Positions 23,401 through 35,400 of a stretch of 64,000 nucleotides of DNA are shown in pieces. Source of the DNA: Endocalyx cinctus. Lineage: Eukaryota > Ascomycota > Sordariomycetes > Amphisphaeriales > Apiosporaceae. A program made the translations under genes and the position numbers. Every line of letters begins with the position of its first letter. Within the stretch, counting starts at the first letter, position 1. The stretch covers positions 1,824,441-1,888,440 of the forward strand of contig BCKC01000001.1 of NCBI GenBank assembly GCA_001600455.1. The letters run 5' to 3'. Under the pieces are notes generated by a model. It saw nothing but the letters and a program-made list of their open reading frames with translations, was not told the DNA's origin and searched no databases.

Positions 23401-23608
23401 CTTCTTCAGTCAGCGCCGGCTGACTAGTAGATACGACTCTTTTTGATATATTGCCTATGCTCTCTGCTAATTTTAGCCGTAGGTCCGTCTCTTCGGAAGT
23501 ACCCTCGACCGAGTTGTATAGGTCCCGCGCAAGCTTCAGGGTTTTTGCCGCGCTGTCGACGAATGTGATGACCCCCGACACAATCCCGATGGCAGAGGCG
23601 GGGTCCAT
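20405..23608 (-). CDS. NACHT-domain NLR/STAND protein
   Basis: A single-exon 1067-aa protein. The ATG at 23608 opens MDPASAIGIVSGVITFVDSA, which matches the N-terminal helical domain common to fungal STAND proteins (hydrophobic GIVSGVITFVDSA, then KTLKLARDLYNS). A helical region follows to about residue 190. The NACHT NTPase has a P-loop CGKLGSGKSTLMKKL near residue 270 and Walker B FAFFIDGLDEY near 388, then winged-helix-like and all-helical parts. Such proteins are thought to act in fungal self/non-self recognition and programmed cell death by nucleotide-dependent oligomerisation. The last ~450 residues show no ankyrin, WD40 or TPR repeats, which fits the NACHT subclass with a non-repeat C-terminal region (DUF7791-like, from memory). 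A frame upstream of the ATG opens only with TTG. Its promoter faces that of the MMTAG2 gene. Confidence 0.9.
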   Translation of the reverse strand: MDPASAIGIVSGVITFVDSAAKTLKLARDLYNSVEGTSEETDLRLKLAESIGNISKRVVSTSQPALTEEAKSLVALAQECNKLSDDIKKNLEKLKPKRRNSKTQSGLAAFKYLFADSKISDLEKQLERCRNQLHFQIANLSGERLAELIALSKENGTNLIRVETSVNQLKKALEDASTTKIDFIGDHALEQMKRLLSIGQGALNEVVHDRIIRGIRGGFENMHFRYQSIDRPFGDTFEWIFDLNDASPEATNFTRWLSSGDSIFHICGKLGSGKSTLMKKLYDHSKTRAELEKWARDKGDRKLVMASFFFYALGPDTRQRSLMGLLRTLLYHILNTDPSLTKHILPKHWCKALSQSNLHSDYEILDDDIQEAYECLIKQGNGDAISNYCFAFFIDGLDEYQVTTSIDRRDMVRHLVDLTNSSSGSFKICVSSRIENPFMDVFPEATRLYLHLLTRSDIEEYIEGNLRNTGTLEECQQLTVSIARKAQGVFLWVVLVVQRIRKLSDDGARLSRLLNEIEALPTEMNQLFQRILDALNLRDRLLFNHTVLILRLQAKTAARLRFDINDFYFLEDYESNPQFAESPSFLSEQTTETISQRQTRAKRQLRGVGGGLLETIGRSYNRISFIHRSVREYLDHETGWETMQDRSFAGLDVLSQLKLASTKQFYCGIAQDDNLKNDDQRENETIMIDVLPRTIVRLLQERRIHRLDSPPFSFLNSLDAIPGLSMSTSISLARVDGVRTLGIRCFSREIGITHEAFSLPQIRLVVTNTGVLEAGKRDAVLSRPIISPLLDEVWSGRFDYAQWRVAHHYDMPIETDKLAALVYCTIESVMDISHSRGSTKNLEHIRSSSLRFLYLLFEKGIVSPSLPTELGLSGVLRVVRIATGNRLLSIWQHYLCWWIAIAAAYGEFSGSEPDYFSNETVSKSSHDTFSSGPYLIDMSSVSRTFIENGAELRHLLQVGFRRSERYHDFCIYTLEIIIQGEEDLNVAVVVCIPNTENLLPYIRYVNPLSEAVNSVLSHNTSSSAKLVNSPMPLTYWIERFKVPEKENLLKLINEKLNVNGEDNKSGF

Positions 23609-24942
23609 TTTCGCTAACAAATGAGTTTAAACTAGATAATAATTCTGTAAGGTAGGGTTGCTTTCGAAGAGAAACTCGCAAAAGAATTTATGTTCTAATT
23701 GTTCGGGCTAGATGGAGTGAATGGGGGGATGGGGAAGTCAACTGTGACAGCATACGAAGACAGGCAAAATGCATGTGGCAAGCAATGCAGGCAGTGCAGG
23801 CAGTGCCTCGCTTCCATTTGCTCGAAGTGATAGGCGGTTTTCCTTACTATAGTACTCATGCATACTTCAGCCTTTCTATGTACGACTTTGCCTTTCGTTC
23901 ATAGCAACAAAGTTTTCATGTTATGAATACAAGCAATAAATGTTCGAAGAATATTGGAAAATGGACTCGATGGAAACAAAACAACGAAGAGAAGACAGCT
24001 CAACATATATTCCATATATAACTCATGTAACTAGGAACACATTCACATGGCCATCTATAAACAAATCAATACACACGCATGTGAGAGAAATCATGTAGCG
24101 TATGGGGTCCCTACTTTTTAGCCTCTGGAGTCATAGCTTCATCTTGGAATGCCAAACGTCGCCGTGCCATGTTGCAGCCAACGACTACCGACATATAACA
24201 CCAGCGTTTACGACACAGAGACCCTTTCGTGCCGTAAACCCAAGCTCCTCGTTTAGGGGCACCTCTGAGCTCCGGCGGGGCGAAGACTGCCTAGATTATG
24301 TGTGCCTGTGAAAGGAACAAGGCGACAGTGACCTTGGCCCAAAATTATGTTGACTCTGTTCTGTTCGTCACTTCAACCGGATCGAGATCGCCATCTTGAA
24401 ACGCTGGCTGCGTGCTTGACAAGCGGCAGGCTATAATGACCACGTTATATCCTATAAGCCTCAACCACTTGCTCTGCAATCTTTATTTCTATTTTTTTTT
24501 TTTTTTTAACCGTTTATGTATGAGATATTACCCTGTACATAGAAGTTGATAAACTACAAAACTGGGGTACAGTACAGTGCTTAGGCTCTGCACTAAGTAC
24601 TTGTTAGGGTGTACCGAGTATTGTCATACCACTATTAGGTACCTCCACAGCTCCAGTAACGTATATCAGGTACCTACCACCTACTAGGCTAGGTACTTCA
24701 GCAACTAAGAAATTAATAAATTCAAGCCGACAGGGCTAAGCTAAAACTTGGACATTTACATACTACTTTCTAACCTACGTCCTCTCGTCAACGCTAAGTT
24801 TCTACTTCTACAATCTGGAGTATCGGCAGAAATCTCCTATGCGAACACAATAAAACTAAAAAAAAAAAACATCTCAAAAAGTTCATCAATAAATACCATT
24901 TCATAAAAGGAAGAGCCACGCCCAAGAAACTCGGAACACGCT
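23609..24942. promoter_or_regulatory. Divergent promoter region NLR / MMTAG2-like
   Basis: 1.3 kb between two divergent starts. It includes short direct repeats (GGCAGTGCAGGCAGTGC near 23790), a T17 run near 24491-24509 and a stretch of TAGGTACC/AGTACTT words at 24580-24700. No separate gene is supported; the frame at 24102-24311 has no family features. Confidence 0.45.
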
Positions 24943-25734
24943 ATGGATCTCGTCTCGAGCATTCGTAAATCAGGCTCACGGGGCGGAGTAAATTTTAGCT
25001 GGGACGAAGTCGCATCCTCCTCACATCGCGAGAATTATCTCGGGCACAGTCTAAAAGCCCCTGTAGGTCGGTGGCAAAAAGGTCGAGACCTCGAGTGGTA
25101 CGCGAAATCGGACGAAGCGAATGCCGGAGCGTCTACAGAAACCCCGGAGGAGAAGGCGGCACGGGAGCGGAAAGAAGAATTAAAAAAGATTAAAGAGGCC
25201 GAAGAAGACGCGTTAGCTCGGGCTTTGGGCCTGCCTGTTGCCCCGCGAAATACTACAGGTGCCAATTCTGTCGAAATCGGGCAGGGTAGAGGGGCCAATG
25301 ACCAGTCCCCTCCGCCGGCAGGAGAGAAGGATGGTGATAGTAAGCGTGTCGGACCTAGCAATCACAGAGGCTCGAGACGAGCTGAAGATTCAGAACGAAG
25401 ACACCGCCGGAAACACCGAAGCAGGAGCCGAAGTCGAGACGGAGAACGTGACCGAGATAATCACCGAGATCGGGCGCGGCACAGAAGCCGTGATCGATCA
25501 CCACGAAGGAGAAGAGATAGAGAAGCAGTCCACCAAGACAGACCAAGGAATAACAGAGACGATAGGGATGATAGACGCGAACACCGGAGAAGAAGAAGCT
25601 ATAGTCCGGATCGAAGGGCGACGCATCATAGGGAAGGGCATAGACGAGATCGCGATCGAAGTAGAAGTTTAGAGAAAAGAGAGCGTAGGAGAGATACCCG
25701 CGACAGTCACAAGAAGAACCCTACGAGAGACTAA
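24943..25734 (+). CDS. MMTAG2-like nuclear protein with RS/RD-rich tail
   Basis: A single-exon 263-aa protein. Residues ~14-65 carry the conserved block of the multiple myeloma tumour-associated protein 2 family: VNFSWDEVASSSHRENYLGH, SLKAPVGRWQKGRDLEWYAK. A charged helix follows (EEKAARERKEELKKIKEAEE) with ALARALGLPV near 90-99. From about residue 125 the protein is a mix of Arg-Ser, Arg-Asp and His-Arg repeats, like SR-type splicing-associated proteins, suggesting a nuclear or splicing-linked role. The exact function of the family is not established. The ATG at 24943 gives the full conserved N-terminus. Confidence 0.9.
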   Translation: MDLVSSIRKSGSRGGVNFSWDEVASSSHRENYLGHSLKAPVGRWQKGRDLEWYAKSDEANAGASTETPEEKAARERKEELKKIKEAEEDALARALGLPVAPRNTTGANSVEIGQGRGANDQSPPPAGEKDGDSKRVGPSNHRGSRRAEDSERRHRRKHRSRSRSRDGERDRDNHRDRARHRSRDRSPRRRRDREAVHQDRPRNNRDDRDDRREHRRRRSYSPDRRATHHREGHRRDRDRSRSLEKRERRRDTRDSHKKNPTRD

Positions 25735-26550
25735 TGGAATGGATCTTACACATTACTACATAAGGTCTCCGTGCACTAGTTAGGATGTGTGGTTAATTAA
25801 TTTTCTACTATTTCTAGAAGTGAATGGATTCTCATGAGAATATACCAATACTCAGATTAAACAATACGCAGACAGGCCAAAAATGTACCTGTCAGGTAGT
25901 GTATTTTTACTTACTGTGTACTTAAGTAAATAGGGGAATTTGGCACGGCGATAGGTTTGATAGTGGATCACTGAAGATCCTCGATCCGCCTAGGCGGTGT
26001 TTAGCGGATTTAGTAGATAAGATATCATAAAATAGAATATGCTAGGACTTGACCCACGCAGCCACGCTATTATCAGCACCCTGAACTTCTGAAGAACCAC
26101 TGGGGACGTAGCACAGCTGCCCAGTTACCAGTAGCGTCACTGTATTTTGCGGTGTACATGTGAAACTGGTATCTTACAATACGATATTTACGAGTATTAC
26201 GCAAGTCTGTGTGGCCTTTGTCTCTTGCCTCCTAGAATAAACCAGAGTAAACAATGAGTTTCCGCAAGTACTGAATCTTCCAAGGTTGTTGGGGAGCATG
26301 TCATATTAGCCTTGCCACATCCATATAAGCTTTTATATTTATAAATTGCACATGAACAGCCAACCTCGAGCCTATCCATATACAATAATGAAAATTAGTA
26401 TACAGCAAGACCGACTCATTCTTTTTTCTGATTATCTATATTTTTTCAGTAACATATCCTCTCGACTTTCCTAAGAACAGAAATTACCTGTATTCTCTTT
26501 GATATCATGCAACTTCGAACCTTACTATCTTCTGTTATCTGACTTGAAAG
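25735..26550. other. Intergenic region upstream of the Hsp90-like gene
   Basis: 816 bp with AT-rich sequence, holding the 3' end of the MMTAG2-like gene and the promoter of the large Hsp90-like gene. Nothing else is recognisable. Confidence 0.5.
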
Positions 26551-29500
26551 ATGGATTATGCGAGGCTTAAGGCTGCTGCCTTGCGAGAGGGAGGAGATGA
26601 GGAGGCCGTCACGGTTGATACTCGAGCTCTTATAGATAAAGTCCTTGCTAGATATTCGGGAGAATGGACAACGCTGCGAGAACTAATTCAAAACGCTGCC
26701 GACGCTCAAGCCACTACCGTCAAAATAAAATGGGAGACCTTGCCCTCGACTCAAATTCCTTTACCGTCGACCACCGACCGATCCGAGCTCCTAAAGCATA
26801 TCATTACAAACCATACACTCCGCCGACTCGTAGTCCAGAATAATGGTCAACCTTTTACCAAGACAGACTGGGGACGGTTGAAGAGAATCGCGGAAGGAAA
26901 CCCTGACGAGACCAAGATCGGTGCCTTTGGCGTGGGTTTCTATAGTGTCTTTGCCGATTGTGAAGAACCTTTCGTAAGCTCTGGCAGCGAAGCGATGGCA
27001 TTTTACTGGAAAGGAAATGCTCTATTCACAAGAAAATTGCAACTTCCCGAGGAACAGTCCAGTACGGATACAGCTTTTGTTCTGGACTATCGGAGCAACA
27101 CTACCACTTTACCAAACTTACTTTCCGTTAGCCAGTTCTTGGCCACAAGTCTGACGTTTGTTGCTCTTCAGCATATTGAGTTTTGGATAGATGATTATCA
27201 GGTCCTCGCTTTGCATAAGAAGGCTAGTCCAAGTGTAGACGTTCCCCTGTCTAGAGATATCGACACCACCACCAAGGACCGCCTCATGAAGATCCAAAGT
27301 GTAGACCGTTCTAGCGCTCAGATCGATGCTAAAATAATGAGTGCTATTGGATGGAAACCTCAGGCCGCGCAAACTACAAAGAGCGAATCTTACGGGTTTG
27401 GCAATTCGGAAATGCCGTCCCTGCGGAGTTTCTTCTCCCGACTAGCCGCTAATTCTGTACCAAAAAGCAGAGTAGCTAAGGAAGAAAAAGCCGCCCAAGA
27501 AGCCATTTCGGAAGATATTACCGCTTTGTCGACTTCGAGCATATTTCTCAGAGTGACTACTGCTGTCATCAAGACATCTGTGACTGCCAGTTACTCAGCC
27601 GAGCTAGAGAGAGCCACAAAGAAACCTCCGCCGAAGGTAACAAAATTATCCATCTTGACGTCTTCTTACGACGAGACTCAAGCGTCCGAGAGCTCACAGA
27701 ATGGCGGGGCCGTCTCCAAAGCTATAGATGTCTTTTCTTCGGTTTTACCAAGCAAGAAGGGCGGCCGAATCTTCATTGGATTTCCAACCACCCAGACGAC
27801 CGGCGCGGGTATGCATATCTCTGCGCCTTCGGTCATTCCCACGGTAGAGCGTGAAGCCATTGATCTGAACGCGAGATGGGTGCGAACCTGGAATATCGAA
27901 ATGCTACGAGCAGCAGGTATTCTGACCCGACTTGCTTTTACCGACGAGATGGCCGACCTTCAAATGAAACTTAAACGAGCAGCTGATTCTGCCCGTACTA
28001 GCATCACTTCAAAGGAATCTACTCATTATATGCCGGAGGCTTTACACCTGCTGAAAGCTTTCACGTTTGGGGACTCGACTCCTAGTAGTTATGTTGCTCA
28101 AATTATCGAAGAGGCATTCTGGACTTCCTACAAGAAGCCATGGATAGAAATATACAGCAGTCGAGGTATCTTTCCCACCACAAAAGTTCGTCTTGGTTCT
28201 CAAGAGATGGCAAATTTTGTGGATGGAATTCCGATTATTCCACCAGAACTCAAAGGCACTGGCTTCGTCCAGAAACTAATCGATTTTGATCTTTTATCCC
28301 CTATCACCACGGATGATGTACGAGAGGAGTTATCCGGGAAACCACTCAACAAAACTCAAATGATAAGTTTTATTCAATGGGCTGGAAAGAAGGCTGTACA
28401 GGGTGAACTGGACCCCGGTGGTAGAGATCGACTTCTCGACGTTGCAGTGGCTATAATTAGCGAAAATGACGATGAACAAGGAGATATCATTGCTCTAGGA
28501 AGTATCAGGAACTTCCTTAGCCCTACTAGGATACCCGCTGGCCTACCGATTCCCCCTTCAACCATACCCTACGAGTTCACACAGAGTTGTAGTATGGATG
28601 ATTTATTGGCTTTAGGGTGGACGCCTTTGGAAATTGCCCCGTGGCTCCGATTCCTCCTAGAAACAAAATCTACCACGTCCGAAGAACTTGATCTCACCAA
28701 ATCACCGAAGTTTGCGGTTCGTATCCTTACTGTGCTCTCGAAGGGGTGGGATAATCTTAGCCAAAACTCAAAAGGGATGGTGGTGACGTTGCTACAAAGC
28801 CACACAGTTATGCCCACTAAACTAGGCATGAGAAAACCGACAGAGTCTTTCTTCCAATCTGTGAAGTTGTTTGATGACCTCCCAACTATTGAGGGTTGCT
28901 CGTCGCTTAAGGAAAAGTTCCTAGTAGCAATTGGTGTCAGGAAGACTGTTGATCTTGATACAATCTTCAAGCGGTTACTAAATCCGTCTCCTGAAGTAGA
29001 GGGTAGCGGGCAGGCTAAATGGAGCCATATCGAATTAATTAAATATCTCGCTTCTGTAAAAAACGATATTCCTAAAGATGATCTGAGAAAGTTAAGGGAT
29101 TCGAGAATATGCCCCGCCGAGGCCGGACCTCCTGGGCAAGAATCGAGCCAAGCAAGCACACAGTTGTACAGAGTTTCAGAACTTTATGAACCCAAAGCGG
29201 CCCTACGATCTCTACAGCTCAAAATAATACAATGGCCAGGCATCGGTTTGCGAGCTAGCTCCCAGGAGGGGAGGTTCTTGGCTGAATTAGGTTTACGACC
29301 GTATCCAACGGCTCCCGAGCTGGTGGATATGATGGCTTCGTCAGATCAACTGCTTCGAGCTAATGCTATGGATTATTTTATCTCATCTCACCACGCAAAC
29401 GGATATGCTGCCTTCAACATCGGAGCGAGTACCAAATCATTCCTGCCGGTTCAAGGAGATTCGAAATTGCTAGTACCACCGTCTGGATGTTTTCATAATG

Positions 29501-31937
29501 AGGCAGCTGCCGTTCTGAACTTCAAAATCCTAAGGAGGGAACTCCAATCCCACGCAAATAAATTTGGCGTCGCAGCCGATCCTCCTGTCCATGACTGCGT
29601 TGAGCGCCTGGTCAGAAAGCCTCCCGCGTCTCACCAAGAGGCTATCGTTGTTTTTGAGTACTTCGCTAGTCGAGTCAATGCTCTTAACCAAGGTCTGCTT
29701 GCTAAGTTGCGGGACGCTTCTATCGTGCCAGTAATACGACAGAAACGTTTGTCCATCATCAAATCCGCAGAGGGTCCTGGAACACAGTCTAGCCCCGTGA
29801 TTCATTTAAGCCCTCGAAACTGTTATCTTGGATCTTCCATCATGTACGGAGACATATTCGACTTTGTCGACTTTGGGAATTCGGCCAATGCGTTTCTGTC
29901 CGCCTGTGGGTCCAAAACAGAGCCCACGAAATTAGAAATAGCCCAGCTAGCTGCTGGCGAACCAGCAAGACTCTTGAGTGTGCTTCAAAGCCCAGAGAAG
30001 TACTTAAACTTATTGCGATTCTTGGCGGAGGATATGCCGACCCTCAAAAGGGACAAGGACCTTTGGAGGAAGATGAAGTCTTCTCCATTTCTCTTGGCAT
30101 TCAAAGAAATCAGCAGTTCTTCAAAAGAAAAGGCAGCCGAAAACGATGACGAGGAGGTAGTAAGAACATATCAACTTGCTGCCCCCTCTAATATCGTCAT
30201 TCTAGATGATTATATCAGCTATCGTCTGTTCAAAGATCATTTAGTATGTGCTCCTGAAGAAGATATTCTAGAGTCGTTCTACATGGCTCTAGGTTCTCCT
30301 AACCTCTCGGCTATTGTTCAAGAGGATTTGAGAGTTGGACCTCATAGCCAGAAACAAGAAGCTGCAGCCTGGCTTCGAAAACATGTGCTCGAACGTTCAA
30401 AATTATTCATTCACGAATATACGAGATATTCGCGTGACGCCATAAAGCACGATGCCAAATGGCTGGAAAAGAACTTGACCGTGGAAGTGGTGAGATCCGT
30501 TGCGCTACGCCGATCTCTCCGTGGCCAAAGCCAGTCTCATACGGAAAAGAGAACAGCAGCAAGTGCCAAAAGCTCTAACGGCTGGGTTCTTTACGTGGCT
30601 TCTGAAACCTCTCGACCAGATATGTATCAAGTTGGACAAGCTGTGTGCCAGCTTATTCTTAATCGTCCTAGTCAGCAAGCTTATTTTTTCTTCGAACCGT
30701 TTCTCAAGCTCGATCTCCTAGATCTAAGAGCAAGAGGATACAATGTTGATCGTATCCTCCGGGCGAAAGCAGCCGAAGCAAGAATCGCTGAAGAAGAGAG
30801 ACGAAAAGCATTGGATGCCGAGCAAGCTAGAATTAGAGAACGAGAACAGGAATTTAGAAGGCAAAATGCGGAAGCGGCGGCTGCAGCTAGAGAGAGGAGC
30901 AGTACGCCACCTCCTAGGATGCCAGGTGGTTTTGATTCTCCTGACGAAGCAGATCCACCAGCTGCATTACCGCCGCCTGCTTCCCAGAACAGGAAAAGCA
31001 AGGGCCTCTTCTCCAACCTCTCCAAGAGATTCGGCTTTGACACATCCGATGAAGCAGACGAAAAACTCAAAAATTTCCTAGATTCGTCACCAGATCCTAG
31101 TCACCCTCCTCCGGCCGAGACCTCTGCATCTGGTTCTAAACCGGGTCGTAACGAGAAGGACGGCCAAGTCACGAATCCCTCTGTCGTCCAACAGAACCTC
31201 CTGAACGCCATCAAAGCCACTCGAGCGCACGACTCGTCTCAGTTGTTCTCGCCGCCCACGACCGCAGAAGTCAAGGAGCAAGCGACGTATTGTGACGATA
31301 CGGCCGGAAAGGATCTCAGCTTCGTGGCTGAGTCTTCTAACGGCATGCGTGTCTTCCTGTCCAACACGGTCGCCCACTTCGACCCGGCCAAATTCTTGCA
31401 GGCGAACCACGGTGCGATCAATAACTTCTCCTCGCTCCTAAAAGAGGTCGGCGACGTGTACGCGATTAACAAAAGATCCCTGCACATCTTCTACGACGAC
31501 GCCGGCGGGACCATCGCCTTCAACCGCGATGGCAGCATCTTCGCCAACCTTCGCTTCTACCTCCAGTTGCACGGCGACCCGTCCTCGGTCGTCGGCGAGG
31601 GGAGAGCCGCCGCTGCCGTGTGGTGGTGGGTCGTTCTCGCGCACGAACTCGCTCATAACATCATACAAATGCATAATGCTGATCACAGCTACTACACGTA
31701 AGTTGACCTAATATACATATTCTCAAAGCCTTTCTCCTTATGAAAAGTACTAACATAGAATGAAACAGAGAGTCGTTCATCCAACAATACTTCCCAAAGA
31801 TGATGCTTAAGGCGACGCAACTAATCAGCTCGGCCTCGTCTCAACCGTCAGCTTCGGCCCAGTTACCTCCTCCTATACCTCCAGGAAAGCCATCCGCGCG
31901 TCCATCCGGGGACCCGCCCCCGTATCGCGAGTACTAA
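26551..31937 (+). CDS. Giant Hsp90-like ATPase protein (DUF3684 type) with HExxH
   Basis: Two exons, 26551..31697 and 31769..31937, encode 1771 aa. The 71-bp intron has a GTAAGT donor, a perfect TACTAACAT branch site and an ACAG acceptor, giving ..YYTESFIQQYF... The N-terminus is a GHKL/Hsp90-type ATP-binding domain resembling sacsin and NOVA-like plant proteins: N-box with Glu44, Asn48 and Asp51 (LRELIQNAADAQATTVKIKW), then IGAFGVGFYSVFADCEEPF at 123-141. A very long region of unknown fold follows, then a Glu/Arg-rich coiled coil around 1410-1455 and a proline-rich disordered linker. Near the C-terminus VLAHELAHNII places His1698-Glu1699-x-x-His1702, the zincin metal-binding motif. I recall this fungal DUF3684-type family carrying a similar HExAHN segment. 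Chaperone-like activity is inferred, not shown. The last residues are Pro/Ser-rich. Confidence 0.92.
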
Positions 31938-32473
31938 TCATTGTAACTATTCTTTCTTTTCGAAACAGTTTGTGTATGTTTAGAGTATAGGCCAAAAACA
32001 ACACTATACACCCTCTTCTTCACTACTCATTTTACCACGCTAGCGTTCAAACACGTTGGCTATTCTTCATAAAAGAAGAGACATCAAGATTTAAAGAATA
32101 ATAGATGGAAAAAGAAAGTTGATAAGAGAAGAATAAGACAAGTGAATGTATAAATAAGAGGTTCCCTCATTCGTGTCACGGGTGTGTATATGTACACCTA
32201 CGTTTTATACTTGTATTGCAATAGAAAGTAAACAGCACAGGGAACAAAGAAAGGAGAGAACAAATCTCGGCGTACAGAGTCTGAGAGAAGGCAGTACGAA
32301 TGTGAATAGATTTATCATATACAGAGAGGTTTATTGTCATGAGTTTATAGTCCTTGCATAACAAGAGTGTATATCCAATCAAATATTATTCATCTAGAAT
32401 GAGCTCGGTCGTCACTACGCATACTTATAATTATATCGCGCTATCCTTGTATTTGTGAATCAATCACCCCTTT
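31938..32473. other. Convergent 3' region Hsp90-like / DHR1
   Basis: 536 bp between two stop codons, AT-rich, no gene seen. It serves both 3' untranslated regions. Confidence 0.5.
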
Positions 32474-35400
32474 CTACACCGTAACCCAGCCCTTTCCAGG
32501 CATTTTCTTCTGCGTAATCTTCCTCACCGGCAACGGCCATCCTTGACCGCCCGTGCCCTCGGCTCTCAGATACGGCACGACCCAACACTCTCTGGTCTGC
32601 GCCGCCGAAGAGTCGCCGTCCGCCTTCATGACCTCCTTGATCGGTTTGCCGTAGCTTATGAGCGGCGTGCCCTTGGCGAGCGCGGCGAGCTGGGCGCCCG
32701 TAACGTCCGTGAGGGATAGCATGCGCGTCTTGGGCTGCCTCTTTGCACTATCCGGCCCCGCCGACGACGCCCGCTGTAAGTTGGAGTAGATGATGTACTC
32801 GGGGCATTCCTGGGGGCTGAAGTGCGCCAGCGACGAGGTTGGGTGAATAAACACGGCCCTATCGACGAGATCGTCGTCTGGGTTTGCACTCCTCCGACCC
32901 CCGATATCCAAGGGCTGAAGCGGGATATACGGCACGTCGATTGCTCGACGGGGTTTCCTGTGCATCTCGGGCGGATTAGGAGCGAGATCCGCGCGAATGG
33001 CTACCTGATCGATAAATCCGGCGGCTACCATCTGTTTCAGGGCGGTGATCTGCTTAGCCGTGGGCCGATCGAGCTTCTCCTGAAACTTCAGGTTGGTAAA
33101 TGCGGGTATGTCTTTTAGGAGATTGGTGATCTGGCGTCGCAACTTTTGTGTCTCTTGGAGAGCTTTGAAGCGAACATATCGAGATTCGCAGAACTCTTCT
33201 GTGGGATTGTGTGCAAACTCGCCCACCACTTGGAGGAGTTTGATAGCGTCGGACGCGTCATCAAGAGACCGGAAGTTCTTATGAACTTCGTTGAATCTCC
33301 GTCGAATTTCAGCTTGCTTATTTTCTGCAGCTATTTCGTCGTTAGTACGGAATTTGAACTCGCTCTCCGCAGGCAGTTGGGGTATGGCCTGGCTTTCCGG
33401 TATAAATATTTCAGCCACAGATAGCCCGGCAACGAGTGCCACGGTATAAGGAAGACAATCATGTAAATGTCCGACCAACAAAATCCGGGCGAAACGAGGC
33501 GGTAGGGGAAACTTTGCCATGGTCGAGCCGACCTGCGTTGCTTGGCCAGTTGTTGTAATAGCTGACAGGTACTGAAGGAGCTTCTCGGCTTTAGCTAGGC
33601 TTTGACGATCTGGTGGAGTAGGAAATGGGAAGTTAACCACGTGTTGTAATCTCATAGCCTTAAGCTGGAGCACAACGCCTTCAATTGGCATCCTTAATAT
33701 TTCAGGATCCGCAAATTCCGGTAGATCTCTCTCGAATACAGCTGATGAAAAGAGACGGTAACAGTGGCCAGCCCCGGTTCGACCAGCACGACCGGATCTC
33801 TGGTTTGCACTTGCTTTACTAATCCAGCCTATCTGGTAGCTTTGTACTCCTGTGTCGGGGTCATATTTCCGTTCTTTTGCTCGTCCACAATCAAAAACGT
33901 ATCGAATCCCGGGAATAGTCAAACTTGTTTCAGCTACGTTTGTAGCCAGTATTATTGCTCGTGAGCCCTCCGGAGGCTCTTCAAACACGCGCATTTGTGC
34001 TTGTGTAGGTAAAAGGGAGTACAGGGGTAGAATATGCATCTTCAAAGGACCCGTGCCGATCTCGTCAGAGACATCAAACTCGTTCTCGTCCTCATCATTA
34101 TCGGCTTCTTCATCAAATTGAAGAGCGTCATACTGATCGTTTGCGTTGTCGTTGCTGTCTCCCAAATCGATATCTTCGATCTCTAGAGGCGCATCATTTG
34201 CAGATATTCGTACTTTAGGATATGTGGCAGGATTGAGGCCACCGGAGGCGAGTTTCAGCTTTTTACTCAGCCTTTGTATCTCGTCGTGACCCGTCAAGAA
34301 AACAAGGAAACCTCCAGGAGGTAACTTGCGATGGCCTCTCATTATCTTCTTAAATGCTGCATCCACATAATCGTGTGGTGTCCGCCGCGCAAAATGCACA
34401 GTGACAGGATGTTGACGGCCTTCTACGTCTAAAACTGGTGGGGGTATCGGGAACAGTACAGGGTTTTTGGTTAGATCGTTTACTCTCAGAGTGGCAGACA
34501 TGATGATCAGTTTGAAAGGTGCGATTTTAGGGTCTTCTTTGGCCATTTCCTGTCTCAAATGAACGACCCGACTGAGCATTCCTATCAGAATGTCGGTGTT
34601 CACACTACGTTCGTGAGCCTCGTCAATTATGACAGCTGAATATTTTCGAAGAGCAATATCGCTAGCCACCTCTCGCAGGAGTACACCGTCTGTCATGAAC
34701 TTAATCGCCGTTTTCTCATCGGTAGTCCCCTCGAACCGAATCTGGTAAGCGACCGTATCGGAGCGGTCGCCTAGTTCATGCCCAACTCGTTTGGACATGC
34801 TTACTGCGGCGACTTTGCGCGGCTGTGTGACCCCTATCATTCCAGGAGTAGGAGATCCTGGAGACCCATATCCTGCTTCAAATAGAAATTGAGGTACCTG
34901 GGTCGTTTTGCCGGATCCTGTAGCTCCACATATCACGACAACGTCATTGTTATGAATAGCTTCCATGATTCTCTGTTCCTCAGCAACTACGGGAAGTTGT
35001 AGTCGAGCCTCCTGTATTTCTGGCGATCTTTGTACCGGTGTACTGAATGCTTTTCGTTCGGTATTTGTTGTAGGCCGCAGCTCCAGAGGCAACGGGTCTT
35101 GCTCAATTGGACGAGGTTTAAAATTCTTCGGAATTGGAATATCTAGGGCTGCGGTAATATTCTCAACTGGTCGATAGCCCAAAGCCTCATTCCGCTGTTC
35201 ATGGGCCCAAGCTTTGAATGCAGATGATCGCTCTTTAGAGTCAATATTATCGTTCTGCTCTGTTTCGTCATCGTCGTCATCTTCCTCGCCGGATGATTCA
35301 GAGGATGATTCATCATCTTCGCTTTCCTCATCGCTAGATGTTCCGTCTTCTAACTCATCTCCAGAGGGTTGATTGTGCGATTCAGCTTCCGAGCTGAAGC

